Positions 15,962 through 23,306 of a DNA stretch of 29,746 bases are shown here, one piece after another. A program made the translations under genes and the position numbers. The stretch comes from UBA7985 sp049612785 (GTDB taxonomy: Bacteria > Pseudomonadota > Alphaproteobacteria > UBA7985). Under the pieces are notes generated by a model. That model worked only from the letters and a program-made list of their open reading frames with translations. It had not been told where the DNA came from and did no database searches. Position 1 is the stretch's first letter; each line of letters opens with the position of its first letter. The stretch spans positions 1-29,746 of the forward strand of contig JBMZBW010000022.1 of the NCBI GenBank assembly GCA_049612785.1, given 5' to 3'.

Positions 15962-16645
15962 ATGAAGTTCAGGATTCTTGGCCTCAGTCTGGTCGCGTTA
16001 GCAACGTTTGCCGTCTCCGCACGAACGGTGGCGCACCCTGCTTATTCTGCGCAGACCAACAGAACCGTTATCGCCAACTTCCCGATTGCCCCTCAGGCGA
16101 CAGCGCCAGCCGGTCCGATGGTCATTGCAAACTATCCGATCAATGGGGTCAGTGGTTACCCGGTCGCGGCTCCGTCGTACGCAACCTACGCCCCGGCGCA
16201 CTATACAGCTGTCCAGGTGCCCGTTCCCGTTCAGATGCCCCTTCAGGTTCCTTTGCAGCATCGGTACACCCAACAGGCTTCGGTTCAGGTCATACCGTCA
16301 CCGCAAATCCACCCGGTTGTGCAGACCGCGCCTGTCGCTGTCTCTCAGCCGCGCTATGGGGCCGCGCCACTCAAAACGCTGCGCCCCGTGGATTGCATCT
16401 GCGCGCGGTCAGCAACCGGGGCCAAGGTCAACGTTTACAAAACCGCCGCTCGCTGGCAGGCGGTTCCCGATGCTCAAATAGGTGGGGGAAAGAAGACGGT
16501 TGATGTTCGTGGCTTTCATCAGGGTTACTGGCGCGTGTCCTATCGCAACAAGAGCGGCGGTGTGAAATACGGTTGGGTGCGCGAGGGCGATCTGGTTTGT
16601 AAGACAACCCGCGTGATGGCGACCGGTCACTCGTCCGGATACTGA
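15962..16645 (+). CDS. Secreted proline/glutamine/valine-rich protein with C-terminal SH3-like domain
   Basis: Exported protein of 227 residues. A signal peptide (residues 1 to about 26) leads into a low-complexity region to about residue 130, rich in Pro, Val, Gln, Ala and Tyr. It includes short repeats such as VIANFPI and VIANYPI, and QVPVPVQMPLQVPLQ. The C-terminal ~85 residues form a compact domain (VDCICARSATGAKVNVYKTAARWQ through GYWRVSYRNKSGGVKYGWVREGDLVC). It resembles a bacterial SH3 module with a bracketing cysteine pair. The low-complexity part could span the periplasm or peptidoglycan; that is inference. AGAGGG at 15946-15951 supports ATG 15962, though a TTG at 15959 is adjacent. 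metK begins 125 bp downstream. Confidence 0.78.
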   Translation: MKFRILGLSLVALATFAVSARTVAHPAYSAQTNRTVIANFPIAPQATAPAGPMVIANYPINGVSGYPVAAPSYATYAPAHYTAVQVPVPVQMPLQVPLQHRYTQQASVQVIPSPQIHPVVQTAPVAVSQPRYGAAPLKTLRPVDCICARSATGAKVNVYKTAARWQAVPDAQIGGGKKTVDVRGFHQGYWRVSYRNKSGGVKYGWVREGDLVCKTTRVMATGHSSGY

Positions 16646-16720
16646 CACTAACGAATTTTCCGTCGCTAAAGGCGAAGTGCATAAGAGCTCTGAACGTATC
16701 CTGTTGAACTGTCTCTCGAG

Positions 16721-16769
16721 CCATGGTGTAACGCTTCACTAGGGTTTGCGAGTGCGGGAAGGTTTAAGC
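16721..16769 (+). promoter_or_regulatory. Structured metK leader, possible SAM/SAH-type riboswitch or SD-sequestering hairpin
   Basis: CC-A-TGGTG (16721-16728) pairs with CACTA-G-GG (16737-16744) around the loop TAACGCTT. GCTT of that loop (16733-16736) can pair with AAGC (16766-16769) directly before the metK start, giving an H-type pseudoknot across the ribosome binding site GGGAAGG (16756-16762). This topology and the AACG-CTT loop are reminiscent of the small SAM/SAH riboswitch found before metK in Rhodobacterales, but the canonical AACGGCUUCC core is not exact. Alternative pairing of CACT (16737-16740) with AGTG (16751-16754) is also possible. Confidence 0.35.
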
Positions 16770-17930
16770 ATGTCATCCTATGTTTTTACGTCGGAATCAG
16801 TCTCAGAAGGGCATCCGGATAAGGTTTGTGATCAGATCTCAGATGCCATCGTTGACATTTTCCTCTCCCGGGAGCCGGAAGCGCGTGTCGCCGTAGAGAC
16901 TATGGCCACAACCAACAAAGTGGTTCTGGCGGGTGAAGTGCGCGGAGACGTGACGCACGAAGAGATGATTGCCGCCGCGCGCGACACGATCAAGAAGATC
17001 GGTTACGAGCAGGAAGGCTTCCACTGGCAACACGCCAGCATCGATTGCTACGTCCACGGTCAGTCCTCAGACATCGCCCAAGGCGTTGATGAAGGCGAAG
17101 GCGATTTTACCGAAGAAGGCGCGGGCGATCAGGGCATCATGTTCGGCTATGCCTGTCGCGAAACGCCGTCGCTGATGCCTGCGCCGATCCAGTACGCGCA
17201 CCAGATCATGCTCAAGCTGGCTGAACTGCGCCACAGTGGTGAAAACCGGCTGGGGCCCGATGCCAAGTCACAGGTCACGCTGGCCTATGAAAACGGCCAG
17301 CCGGTTGCGACCACCAACGTGGTTGTTTCGACCCAGCACGCCGCAGAAGCAACCAAGCAGCAGGTGCGCGATATTGTTCGCGGTGTTGTCGCAGACGTCC
17401 TTCCGACGGGTTGGATGCCCGGTGAGGATAGCTTTTACTGTAATCCCACCGGCCAGTTCATCATCGGTGGCCCGGATGGTGATGCGGGCCTGACGGGACG
17501 CAAGATTATCGTGGACACCTATGGCGGTGCTGCGCCGCATGGGGGCGGGGCTTTTTCCGGCAAGGACCCAACCAAGGTCGACCGTTCGGCTGCCTACGCC
17601 GCCCGCTACCTTGCGAAAAACATCGTCGCCGCTGATTTGGCGGAACGCTGCACGATCCAGCTGTCCTACGCCATCGGCGTGGCGCAGCCGCTGTCGATTT
17701 TCGTGAATACCTATGGCACGGGCAAAATTGACGAAACCCGCATTTCCGATGCTGTTGGTCGCGTGATGGATTTGCGGCCAAAGGGTATTCGCACGCACCT
17801 TGGCCTGAACCGCCCGATCTACAACCGGACAGCCGCCTATGGGCACTTTGGCCGGGACCCGGAAGCAGACGGTGGATTTGCCTGGGAAAAAGTTGACCTT
17901 GTCGAATCCCTGAAGGCCGAATTGTCCTAA
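16770..17930 (+). CDS. metK: S-adenosylmethionine synthase
   Basis: Makes SAM from methionine and ATP in the cytoplasm. The 386-residue length is standard. Conserved motifs are SESVSEGHPDKVCDQISDA at the N-terminus (with the ATP-binding His15 and Asp17), GAGDQGIMFGYA, and GGGAFSGKDPTKVDRSAAY with the phosphate-binding and metal-binding residues. ATG 16770 is preferred over the open frame to 16746 because GGAAGG at 16757-16762 sits 7 bases upstream and MSSYVFTSESVS is the family start. The stop overlaps the start of the next gene (TAATG), so the two are co-translated. The leader has potential regulatory structure. Confidence 0.98.
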   Translation: MSSYVFTSESVSEGHPDKVCDQISDAIVDIFLSREPEARVAVETMATTNKVVLAGEVRGDVTHEEMIAAARDTIKKIGYEQEGFHWQHASIDCYVHGQSSDIAQGVDEGEGDFTEEGAGDQGIMFGYACRETPSLMPAPIQYAHQIMLKLAELRHSGENRLGPDAKSQVTLAYENGQPVATTNVVVSTQHAAEATKQQVRDIVRGVVADVLPTGWMPGEDSFYCNPTGQFIIGGPDGDAGLTGRKIIVDTYGGAAPHGGGAFSGKDPTKVDRSAAYAARYLAKNIVAADLAERCTIQLSYAIGVAQPLSIFVNTYGTGKIDETRISDAVGRVMDLRPKGIRTHLGLNRPIYNRTAAYGHFGRDPEADGGFAWEKVDLVESLKAELS

Positions 17931-18946
17931 TGCAAAACCGCGGAAACCCGGAAACGGCGACCATAGACGTGACGTCTATGGGAAACGCCATCATCGACGT
18001 CTTGTGGCAGGCTCCTGAGAGCGCGATTGCTGACTACACGCTGAACAAAGGCTCCATGACGCTGATCGATGAGGATCGGGCGGAGTTTCTCACCAGTGTG
18101 ATGGGTGAAGACAAGCTGATGGAATCCGGCGGGTCGGCGGGAAACACAGCCGTCGGTCTGGCCGGTCTGGGCGCGCGGTCGGCTTACGTCGGCAAGGTCA
18201 AGAATGACGAGCTGGGGCAGGCGTTCAAGGACAGTATTACCCATACTGGCGCGCTGTTTGATGTGCCGTTCAGCGAAGAGGGGCCGGCAACCGCGCGCAG
18301 CCTGATCTTTGTGACGCCGGACGGTCAGCGGACCATGAACACCTATCTGGGCGCAAGCACGCGGCTCGCCCCGGTTGATATCGACGAGGCTCTGATTGCC
18401 GGGTCGGCTGTGACCTACATGGAAGGGTACCTGTGGGATCAGCCCGAGGCCAAGGATGCGTTTCGTCTGGCGGCAGAAATCGCGCACAAGAATGGACGAC
18501 TGACCTCGCTGTCGCTCTCTGATCCGTTCTGTGTTGATCGGTGGCGCAGTGAATTTCTCGACCTGATTGATGGCGGTATGATCGACATCATTTTTGCCAA
18601 TCAGGACGAGCTGAAAAGCCTCTACCAGACCGATGATCTCGACGCGGCGCGGGATCAGGCACGGGCGTCGAATGCGAGCCTTGTAGTGCTTACCCGAGGG
18701 TACGAGGGATCTGAAATTATCGTCGCGGGTCAGGATGACATCCGCGTTCCCGTGGTCGAGGTGGTCAAGCGGGTTGATACAACCGGCGCGGGTGACCTCT
18801 ATGCTGCGGGCTTTCTGTTCGGGTTTGTGCGCGGCGAAAGTCTGGAAACCTGTGGCTTGTTCGGCTCACGTGCAGCAGCAGCCGTCATCCAGCGAGTTGG
18901 CGCCCGACTGAAGAAAAACGACCTAAAGGCGGTAACCGCCGCATAA
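17930..18946 (+). CDS. PfkB-family carbohydrate kinase, adenosine-kinase-like
   Basis: PfkB/ribokinase-fold kinase of 338 residues. The N-terminal GGSAGNTAVGLAGLGARSAYVGKV is the first PfkB signature region. DTTGAGDLYAAGFLFG is the second, with catalytic base Asp289. TMNTYLGAS and NQDELKSL are typical of the adenosine kinase-like subgroup in Alphaproteobacteria. Its ATG overlaps the metK stop by one base, so translation is coupled. Phosphorylating adenosine released from S-adenosylhomocysteine would complement SAM synthesis; this context supports an adenosine kinase role, but sugar kinase activity is not excluded. No intrinsic terminator is evident downstream. Confidence 0.85.
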   Translation: MQNRGNPETATIDVTSMGNAIIDVLWQAPESAIADYTLNKGSMTLIDEDRAEFLTSVMGEDKLMESGGSAGNTAVGLAGLGARSAYVGKVKNDELGQAFKDSITHTGALFDVPFSEEGPATARSLIFVTPDGQRTMNTYLGASTRLAPVDIDEALIAGSAVTYMEGYLWDQPEAKDAFRLAAEIAHKNGRLTSLSLSDPFCVDRWRSEFLDLIDGGMIDIIFANQDELKSLYQTDDLDAARDQARASNASLVVLTRGYEGSEIIVAGQDDIRVPVVEVVKRVDTTGAGDLYAAGFLFGFVRGESLETCGLFGSRAAAAVIQRVGARLKKNDLKAVTAA

Positions 18947-18988
18947 GGTTGTCTAAACTTTGACGATTTCTCACCATTTCCGCTCAAG

Positions 18989-19016
18989 GCGTGTTATAAC
19001 GACGCAAATTGCAATT
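18989..19016 (+). promoter_or_regulatory. Two adjacent palindromes upstream of the VWA gene
   Basis: GTTATAAC (18993-19000) is a perfect palindrome flanked by GCGT and, after one extra base, ACGC. Fifteen bases further (centre to centre) AATTGCAATT (19007-19016) is a perfect 10-bp palindrome. The 176-bp gap between the kinase and VWA genes has no obvious terminator. These sites are candidate operators or part of the promoter; TATAAC inside the first could be a -10. Confidence 0.35.
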
Positions 19017-19122
19017 CTCAGTATGGTTCTGGGTGCATAATGTTTGTGCTTGATGAGTGCTGATTCGTCGTGCCGCGTAGGGGGCGGGGCGCGACTGTGA
19101 GCACTCGTGGTGGAGTGAATTT

Positions 19123-21834
19123 ATGGTGCGGACTTTCGTTCGTGGTTTCAGGTTTGGGGCATTGGTTCCGCTTTTGGTTCTCGCCTCAGTATTTTCAGGT
19201 CAAAACGCAGCAGCACAAGACGCTGCCTTCAAGGGTCCGGATACCCCTGTTGCATTTATCATGGACGCGTCGCGGTCGATGCTGGGTGAAGTTGAAGGTC
19301 GCCGCCGCATGGATGTGGCGCGCGATGCCATGTTGCAACTGGCGCCTGGTCCGCTGCAGCAGGGGCGCGCTTCCCTTGTCAGCTTTGGCAACGACCGCAT
19401 CAATGAGTGTAACAACATCCCTCTGATTCACCCCTTTGGGTCAGATGCCGTTAATGCGACGATTGCAGCCATTCAAACGATGGAGCCAGCCGAGCCTGCT
19501 GCGGGTGAGCAGTCATTGATCGGGTCTCCCCTTTATCGTTCCATTGAAGTGGCTCTTGAGACTTTGCCGAGCGATGCCGAAAATGGCTCTATCGTGATGG
19601 TTACCGACGGCGTTGATGCTTGTGACCGTAACATTTGTGAGCTTGTGCCCGCGTTGAATGAGCGAGGGATAAGCGTTGATATTCTCGCCATCGACGTGAA
19701 CCCGGATTTGCTCAATCTGCTCGCTTGTCTGCCGGCTGGGACCGGTGGCGCGCTGCTTCCCTCCGACAATCTGCCGACGATTCAAAGCTACGCTCGCCTG
19801 TTAAGCCGCGCCGCTGCGCCGGAGCAAATCGACGTTCAGCCCTATCTCGACGAAATTGGCCGACTCACGGCTGAGCTTGCCGCCATGAAGCGAGAGCGCG
19901 ACGACCTTGAGGGGCTGCGTCGCGAGTTGGACGCCGACATGGTTGAGGTCTTCAAGGAACTAGACGCGGCCAATCGCCGGGTCACGGAGCTCGAAACCGC
20001 TTTAGCCTCTGCTGAAGCTGCCGGGCGCGAGGCAGGTGTTTTGCGCAACGAATTGGCCAAGGCACGCGTGACCATCCAACAGCTGCAAGACCGCATCATT
20101 GCTCTTGATGCTGCGGTTCGTCGGTGTGAGCAGGAATTGCGACTGGCCCGCCAGCGGATCATCGAGTTGGAATCAACCGAGCCCGAGGAAGTGGTTCGAG
20201 AGGTGACGGTCACAAAAGTCGTTCCTGACCCCCGCGTGGTGGCAGACCTTAACGCCGCCAAAGAAACCCTCAATGCGCTGGGCTGTCCCTTCGATGAAAT
20301 GGACGCCTGTGAGCCGGGTGGGGCGCAAGATACGGCGCTGCTCGCTGAACTCGACCGCCTTCGCGCCCAACTCAATCAAGCCCGAGGCACAATCAACACG
20401 TTGAAGCAGGAGCGTGACAGCGCTCAAGCGGCTCAGATGGAAGCCGACAAAACCGTTCAACGCATGATCGAGGGCCTGGCCCTGACCGCTTCGACCTATG
20501 AAGACAGCGTCAGCGACGATTATAGCTGGGCGGATGCTGTGGCGTCGAACGCCGACGCTGGTTTTGGACCGGACAGTGTCCGCGCAAACCGAAGCCTCAT
20601 GTCTTTGGTGTCCCGAGGGCAGTCAATCCAGATCATCGAGACCGATACGTCCGGCCTGAAAGACGAAGTTGATGCTCTCAATGGTCGCTTGCAGGCGATG
20701 ACGGCGAACATCTCTGAGGCGAACGCAAAAAATGCTGATTTGCGTCAGCAGTTGAACCTCGCTTTGGCCGCACGTGATGCCGCCATTCGCGAACGGGATA
20801 ACGTTTCCAGCCAGTTGAGCCAGGTGCTCGAGCGTTCGGTTTTGTTGACCGACGAGCGCGATGCATCCGTTAAACTCGCCGAGGATCGTCTTGCCGAAAT
20901 CATCCGGCTGACCAACGATCTGCAAGCGCAGAGTGAAGAAATTGGTACCATCGCAGGCCAGTTTAATCAGGCCGAAGACGACCGCAGCACCTTGCAGCTT
21001 GAGCTTGATCGAACTGCGTCGACCGTGGCCGCTCGCGATGAAACCATCCTGATTCTGACCGGTGAAGTTGACAGCTTGCGGATTGCGCTGTCTCAGGCGC
21101 AGGATCAGGGCGCGGAAGCCATTGCTGACCGTGATTTGTTGCTCGAAGAAATTGCGAAACTCGACAATACAGTGGAGACTCTGCTCGAAAAGAACCGCGA
21201 GTTGCAGGCTCTGATGGACCAGATCGCGGCTCAGGCGGCAAACGACCGCAATGCAGCGGAAGCGTCGGAAGGCCAACTCACGTCAATCAACATCGAGCTG
21301 ACCACAGTGCAGGACGCTCTGGCCGCCTCTACTGACCGGGTTGCAGACCTGGAGGCTCAGCTCTCTGAAATCACAATTGTCGTTAATGAAGTTGGTGGTG
21401 AGCTGAACGACGCTCAGAATACCAATTCTGCGGTCATGGAAGAAAATCAATCTCTGATCCTTGTGGTCAACGAACTGCGTCAGGATATCGAGGCGAAGCA
21501 GGCCAGTGCGGAAGAAGCAGAGACCACGATCAACACCCTGAACCTGCGTATCTCTGATTTAGAAGCAATTGGGTTGGATAACGAAGCCTTCTTCGACGTG
21601 CTCATCACCCAGTGCACCGCGCTTCTTGGGCTGGAGGGTGACACCGGTAATGCCTTGGACCGCGAAACGCTTGCCTTTGAATGTGCCGCCGCTTTCGAAA
21701 GTGCCCAGCGGTGGCGCGCAGATCTGACAGAAATGGTCGAACTGCGAGATCGTAGCCTACAGGCTTGTGAGGCTCGATACGCCTCCTTAGATGCGCGAGC
21801 CAAATCTCTGGCTGAAGGTGTTTGTTCCAACTAG
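19123..21834 (+). CDS. Exported von Willebrand factor A domain protein with long coiled-coil region
   Basis: A 903-residue protein with a signal peptide (cleavage near QNAAAQD). A VWA domain covers about residues 40-220, with a MIDAS metal site: DASRS (Asp48, Ser50, Ser52), a GSPL segment, and MVTDGVD (Thr161, Asp162). From about residue 235 to 810 it is almost all heptad-like sequence rich in Glu, Leu, Ala, Gln and Arg. The heptads are interrupted by a Cys-containing break (GCPFDEMDACEPGG, near residue 390) and a non-coiled stretch (SDDYSWADAVASNADAGFG). The C-terminal ~90 residues contain four cysteines. VWA domains bind partners through a divalent metal; the coil may set length or oligomerise. 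I know no characterised protein of this layout. The ribosome binding site is GGAG near 19110; a strong terminator follows. Confidence 0.85.
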   Translation: MVRTFVRGFRFGALVPLLVLASVFSGQNAAAQDAAFKGPDTPVAFIMDASRSMLGEVEGRRRMDVARDAMLQLAPGPLQQGRASLVSFGNDRINECNNIPLIHPFGSDAVNATIAAIQTMEPAEPAAGEQSLIGSPLYRSIEVALETLPSDAENGSIVMVTDGVDACDRNICELVPALNERGISVDILAIDVNPDLLNLLACLPAGTGGALLPSDNLPTIQSYARLLSRAAAPEQIDVQPYLDEIGRLTAELAAMKRERDDLEGLRRELDADMVEVFKELDAANRRVTELETALASAEAAGREAGVLRNELAKARVTIQQLQDRIIALDAAVRRCEQELRLARQRIIELESTEPEEVVREVTVTKVVPDPRVVADLNAAKETLNALGCPFDEMDACEPGGAQDTALLAELDRLRAQLNQARGTINTLKQERDSAQAAQMEADKTVQRMIEGLALTASTYEDSVSDDYSWADAVASNADAGFGPDSVRANRSLMSLVSRGQSIQIIETDTSGLKDEVDALNGRLQAMTANISEANAKNADLRQQLNLALAARDAAIRERDNVSSQLSQVLERSVLLTDERDASVKLAEDRLAEIIRLTNDLQAQSEEIGTIAGQFNQAEDDRSTLQLELDRTASTVAARDETILILTGEVDSLRIALSQAQDQGAEAIADRDLLLEEIAKLDNTVETLLEKNRELQALMDQIAAQAANDRNAAEASEGQLTSINIELTTVQDALAASTDRVADLEAQLSEITIVVNEVGGELNDAQNTNSAVMEENQSLILVVNELRQDIEAKQASAEEAETTINTLNLRISDLEAIGLDNEAFFDVLITQCTALLGLEGDTGNALDRETLAFECAAAFESAQRWRADLTEMVELRDRSLQACEARYASLDARAKSLAEGVCSN

Positions 21835-21861
21835 CCGGGCCAGACTTGTTTTGATCAAAAG

Positions 21862-21904
21862 GAAAGGGCTTGCCCATGTCGGCAGCCCTTTCTTCATTTT
21901 TTTT
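21862..21904 (+). terminator. Strong intrinsic terminator after the VWA gene
   Basis: GAAAGGGC (21862-21869) pairs with GCCCTTTC (21885-21892). A single T bulge follows, then TGCC/GGCA inside, closing on CATGTC. The stem is followed by TTCA and a run of eight T. On the minus strand it is followed by CCTTTTG, so it could also stop leftward transcription. Confidence 0.9.
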
Positions 21905-22262
21905 GGAGCGGATCAGGGACCCGTGTCCCTGTACAATTCGGACGTCAAACCTGAAAAGAGCCGCGAGAACACCCGCAAAGGCGGGATGGGCAAGATGCGG
22001 GGTTCTCGCGTAGTTGCGGCTTGTGAACACTTACGGACAGAAGCTGTCCGCTCGTGTCGGGGTGTAAGCAGCAATGCTTATGCAAACCGCCGGAAAACCA
22101 GCAACACGGGGCAAAACGCAGTGATTTTGGTGGTATGAACACCTTATGCGGTGAGATTTCCCGATTAGCTGCGAAATGCGAATGCTCAGCTAATGTTATG
22201 GGATCGCGCCTTGCGGACCGCCACGGTGAAGCCTGATCGCCTGTCCGATCCTGCGGTTTGTT
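21905..22262. other. Noncoding hairpin-rich region between convergent genes
   Basis: No convincing gene is seen here. The stretch holds a succession of inverted repeats. Perfect stems are 21914-21931 (7 bp, CCGT loop), 22034-22050 (7 bp, AAG loop), 22065-22080 (6 bp, GCAA tetraloop), 22140-22153 (4 bp) and 22164-22194 (8 bp). A long stem at 21962-22010 has 9 bp, a bulged A and 6 bp. A stem at 22086-22134 has a G-U pair and a two-base bulge, and GGATCG/CGATCC lies at 22201-22251. Within the long stem, CCCGC at 21972-21976 can pair alternatively with GCGGG at 21981-21985. A structured RNA on either strand is possible. It does not look like tmRNA, SRP RNA or RNase P RNA. Confidence 0.45.
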
Positions 22263-22703
22263 CTACGCGCCCTGAAGTTCCTTGATTTGGTCCTTTAGCG
22301 CCTCGCGCTCTTGCTCCCACGCCGCTTCGCGTGCGTTCATGTGACGAGAAAAAATGTTGAGGGTCGCGCGGGACGAGTCCTGCGCGCCTCGTTCGACCAA
22401 ATGAAACATGAGCAGCTTATCGCTCCCCAATTCGATGAAGGGACCCAGCTGGCATTTGGCGCTTGTCGCATCTTGATCCGTATGGGCGGGTAGGGAGGCT
22501 TCTTCGCGCAAATGAGGTTCGTGATCAGAGGTGAAGTGATCCGGTAGATCAGGACACAGCGTGCGGACCGAAATATTTTCATCCAGCCCATGCTCGTAGA
22601 GAAGCCGAGCAAGAGCAGGATTGACCCACACCAATCTCAAAGTTGTTGGATGGCAAAACCCCACGGGTGTGAGCATGCTTTCCAATGTCGTTTTAATGTT
22701 CAT
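22263..22703 (-). CDS. Small PAS-like protein with C-terminal coiled coil
   Basis: Hypothetical protein of 146 residues. The first part (MLTPVGFCHPTTLRLVWVNPALARLLYEHGL) has the spacing of a PAS domain N-terminus, where a small-molecule or haem-binding pocket would follow. LGPFIELGSDKLLMFHLVERG could be later PAS strands. The last ~35 residues (AREAAWEQEREALKDQIKEL) form a charged helix like the signalling helix that usually leads to a kinase or cyclase domain, but no output domain follows. It starts 5 bp after the truncated haemoglobin stop, has no clear ribosome binding site, and is probably translationally coupled. A role with the haemoglobin in gas or redox sensing is inference. Confidence 0.65.
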   Translation of the reverse strand: MNIKTTLESMLTPVGFCHPTTLRLVWVNPALARLLYEHGLDENISVRTLCPDLPDHFTSDHEPHLREEASLPAHTDQDATSAKCQLGPFIELGSDKLLMFHLVERGAQDSSRATLNIFSRHMNAREAAWEQEREALKDQIKELQGA

Positions 22704-22708
22704 GCGAT

Positions 22709-23074
22709 CTATTCGGGACTGTCGACAATAAACTCCTGAGTCGTCGCCACAATCGCCATGAGCTGATCTGTGTCCTCGGGACTCAAGCCATTAATCTTCA
22801 ACGTTTCAGCAAGTATTACTGCTACCTCGTTAAAATGATCTTGAGTTATTTTCAAGTGTGCATGAGAAACCCGGAGCATCTCGACATCTAACTCGTAAGG
22901 CCCCCCCATCACAGCACCGATGGTTTCAATCTGATGTTCGATCAGGCGTTCCATGTTAATGTTCTCGAAGTACGGTACTAAGTTGCGAGATAACAAAACG
23001 CGTGCATAGAAATCATCAACAGCTTTGGCTACAAAGCTGTAGCCGCCGTACCGTTCCCAAATCGAGTTTGCCAT
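22709..23074 (-). CDS. Group I truncated haemoglobin
   Basis: Haem protein of 121 residues with the 2-over-2 globin pattern. The N-terminal SIWERYGGYSFVAKAVDDFYARVL is the group I signature, followed by LVPYFENINMERLIEHQIETIGAVMGGP. SHAHLKITQDHF contains the likely proximal histidine in the H-x-x-L-x-I pattern. Such proteins bind O2 or NO and often protect against nitric oxide or act as sensors. GGAGG lies 4 bases ahead of the ATG. It is the first gene of a pair with the PAS-like protein and is divergent from the phosphohexomutase gene across a 232-bp AT-rich gap. I found no convincing FNR- or NnrR-type site there. Confidence 0.88.
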   Translation of the reverse strand: MANSIWERYGGYSFVAKAVDDFYARVLLSRNLVPYFENINMERLIEHQIETIGAVMGGPYELDVEMLRVSHAHLKITQDHFNEVAVILAETLKINGLSPEDTDQLMAIVATTQEFIVDSPE

Positions 23075-23235
23075 TTAGCCTCCAGCCTCAGCATTACTAG
23101 CACTGAAACTTTTGCATTTTTGAAGCCAAATGCCAAGGATGGGTCGAATAAGTTTAGGGGAATAAAAAGCAAGTAATTACAGAGGTTTAGCGCAATGATC
23201 GGTTTTTGATATTTTGCGCTTTTGGTTGCATTCGT

Positions 23236-23262
23236 TAAATTATGCTTCAAATTGATAATTTA
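23236..23262 (+). promoter_or_regulatory. AT-rich inverted repeat in the divergent promoter region
   Basis: TAAATTAT (23236-23243) and ATAATTTA (23255-23262) are perfect 8-bp inverted arms with an 11-base spacer. They lie 45 bp ahead of the phosphohexomutase start and in the intergenic region shared with the haemoglobin gene. The site may be an operator or a promoter up-element. Confidence 0.35.
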
Positions 23263-23306
23263 GCAAAAAGACGGTCAAATAGACTAAAAATGAGGAGAAA
23301 ATCAGC

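Noticed and set aside
15796..16503. 235-codon open frame on the plus strand
   Set aside because: It overlaps the secreted SH3-like gene in another frame. The alternative has a signal peptide, a ribosome binding site and an SH3-like domain.
16664..16680. GCTAAAGGCG resembling the 3' core of a SAM-II riboswitch
   Set aside because: The upstream P1 stem and the ATTTAA loop of SAM-II are absent, so the match is only a short word.
21791..22138. 115-codon open frame on the plus strand after the VWA gene
   Set aside because: It crosses the strong terminator and the hairpin region; no ribosome binding site and no domain-like sequence.
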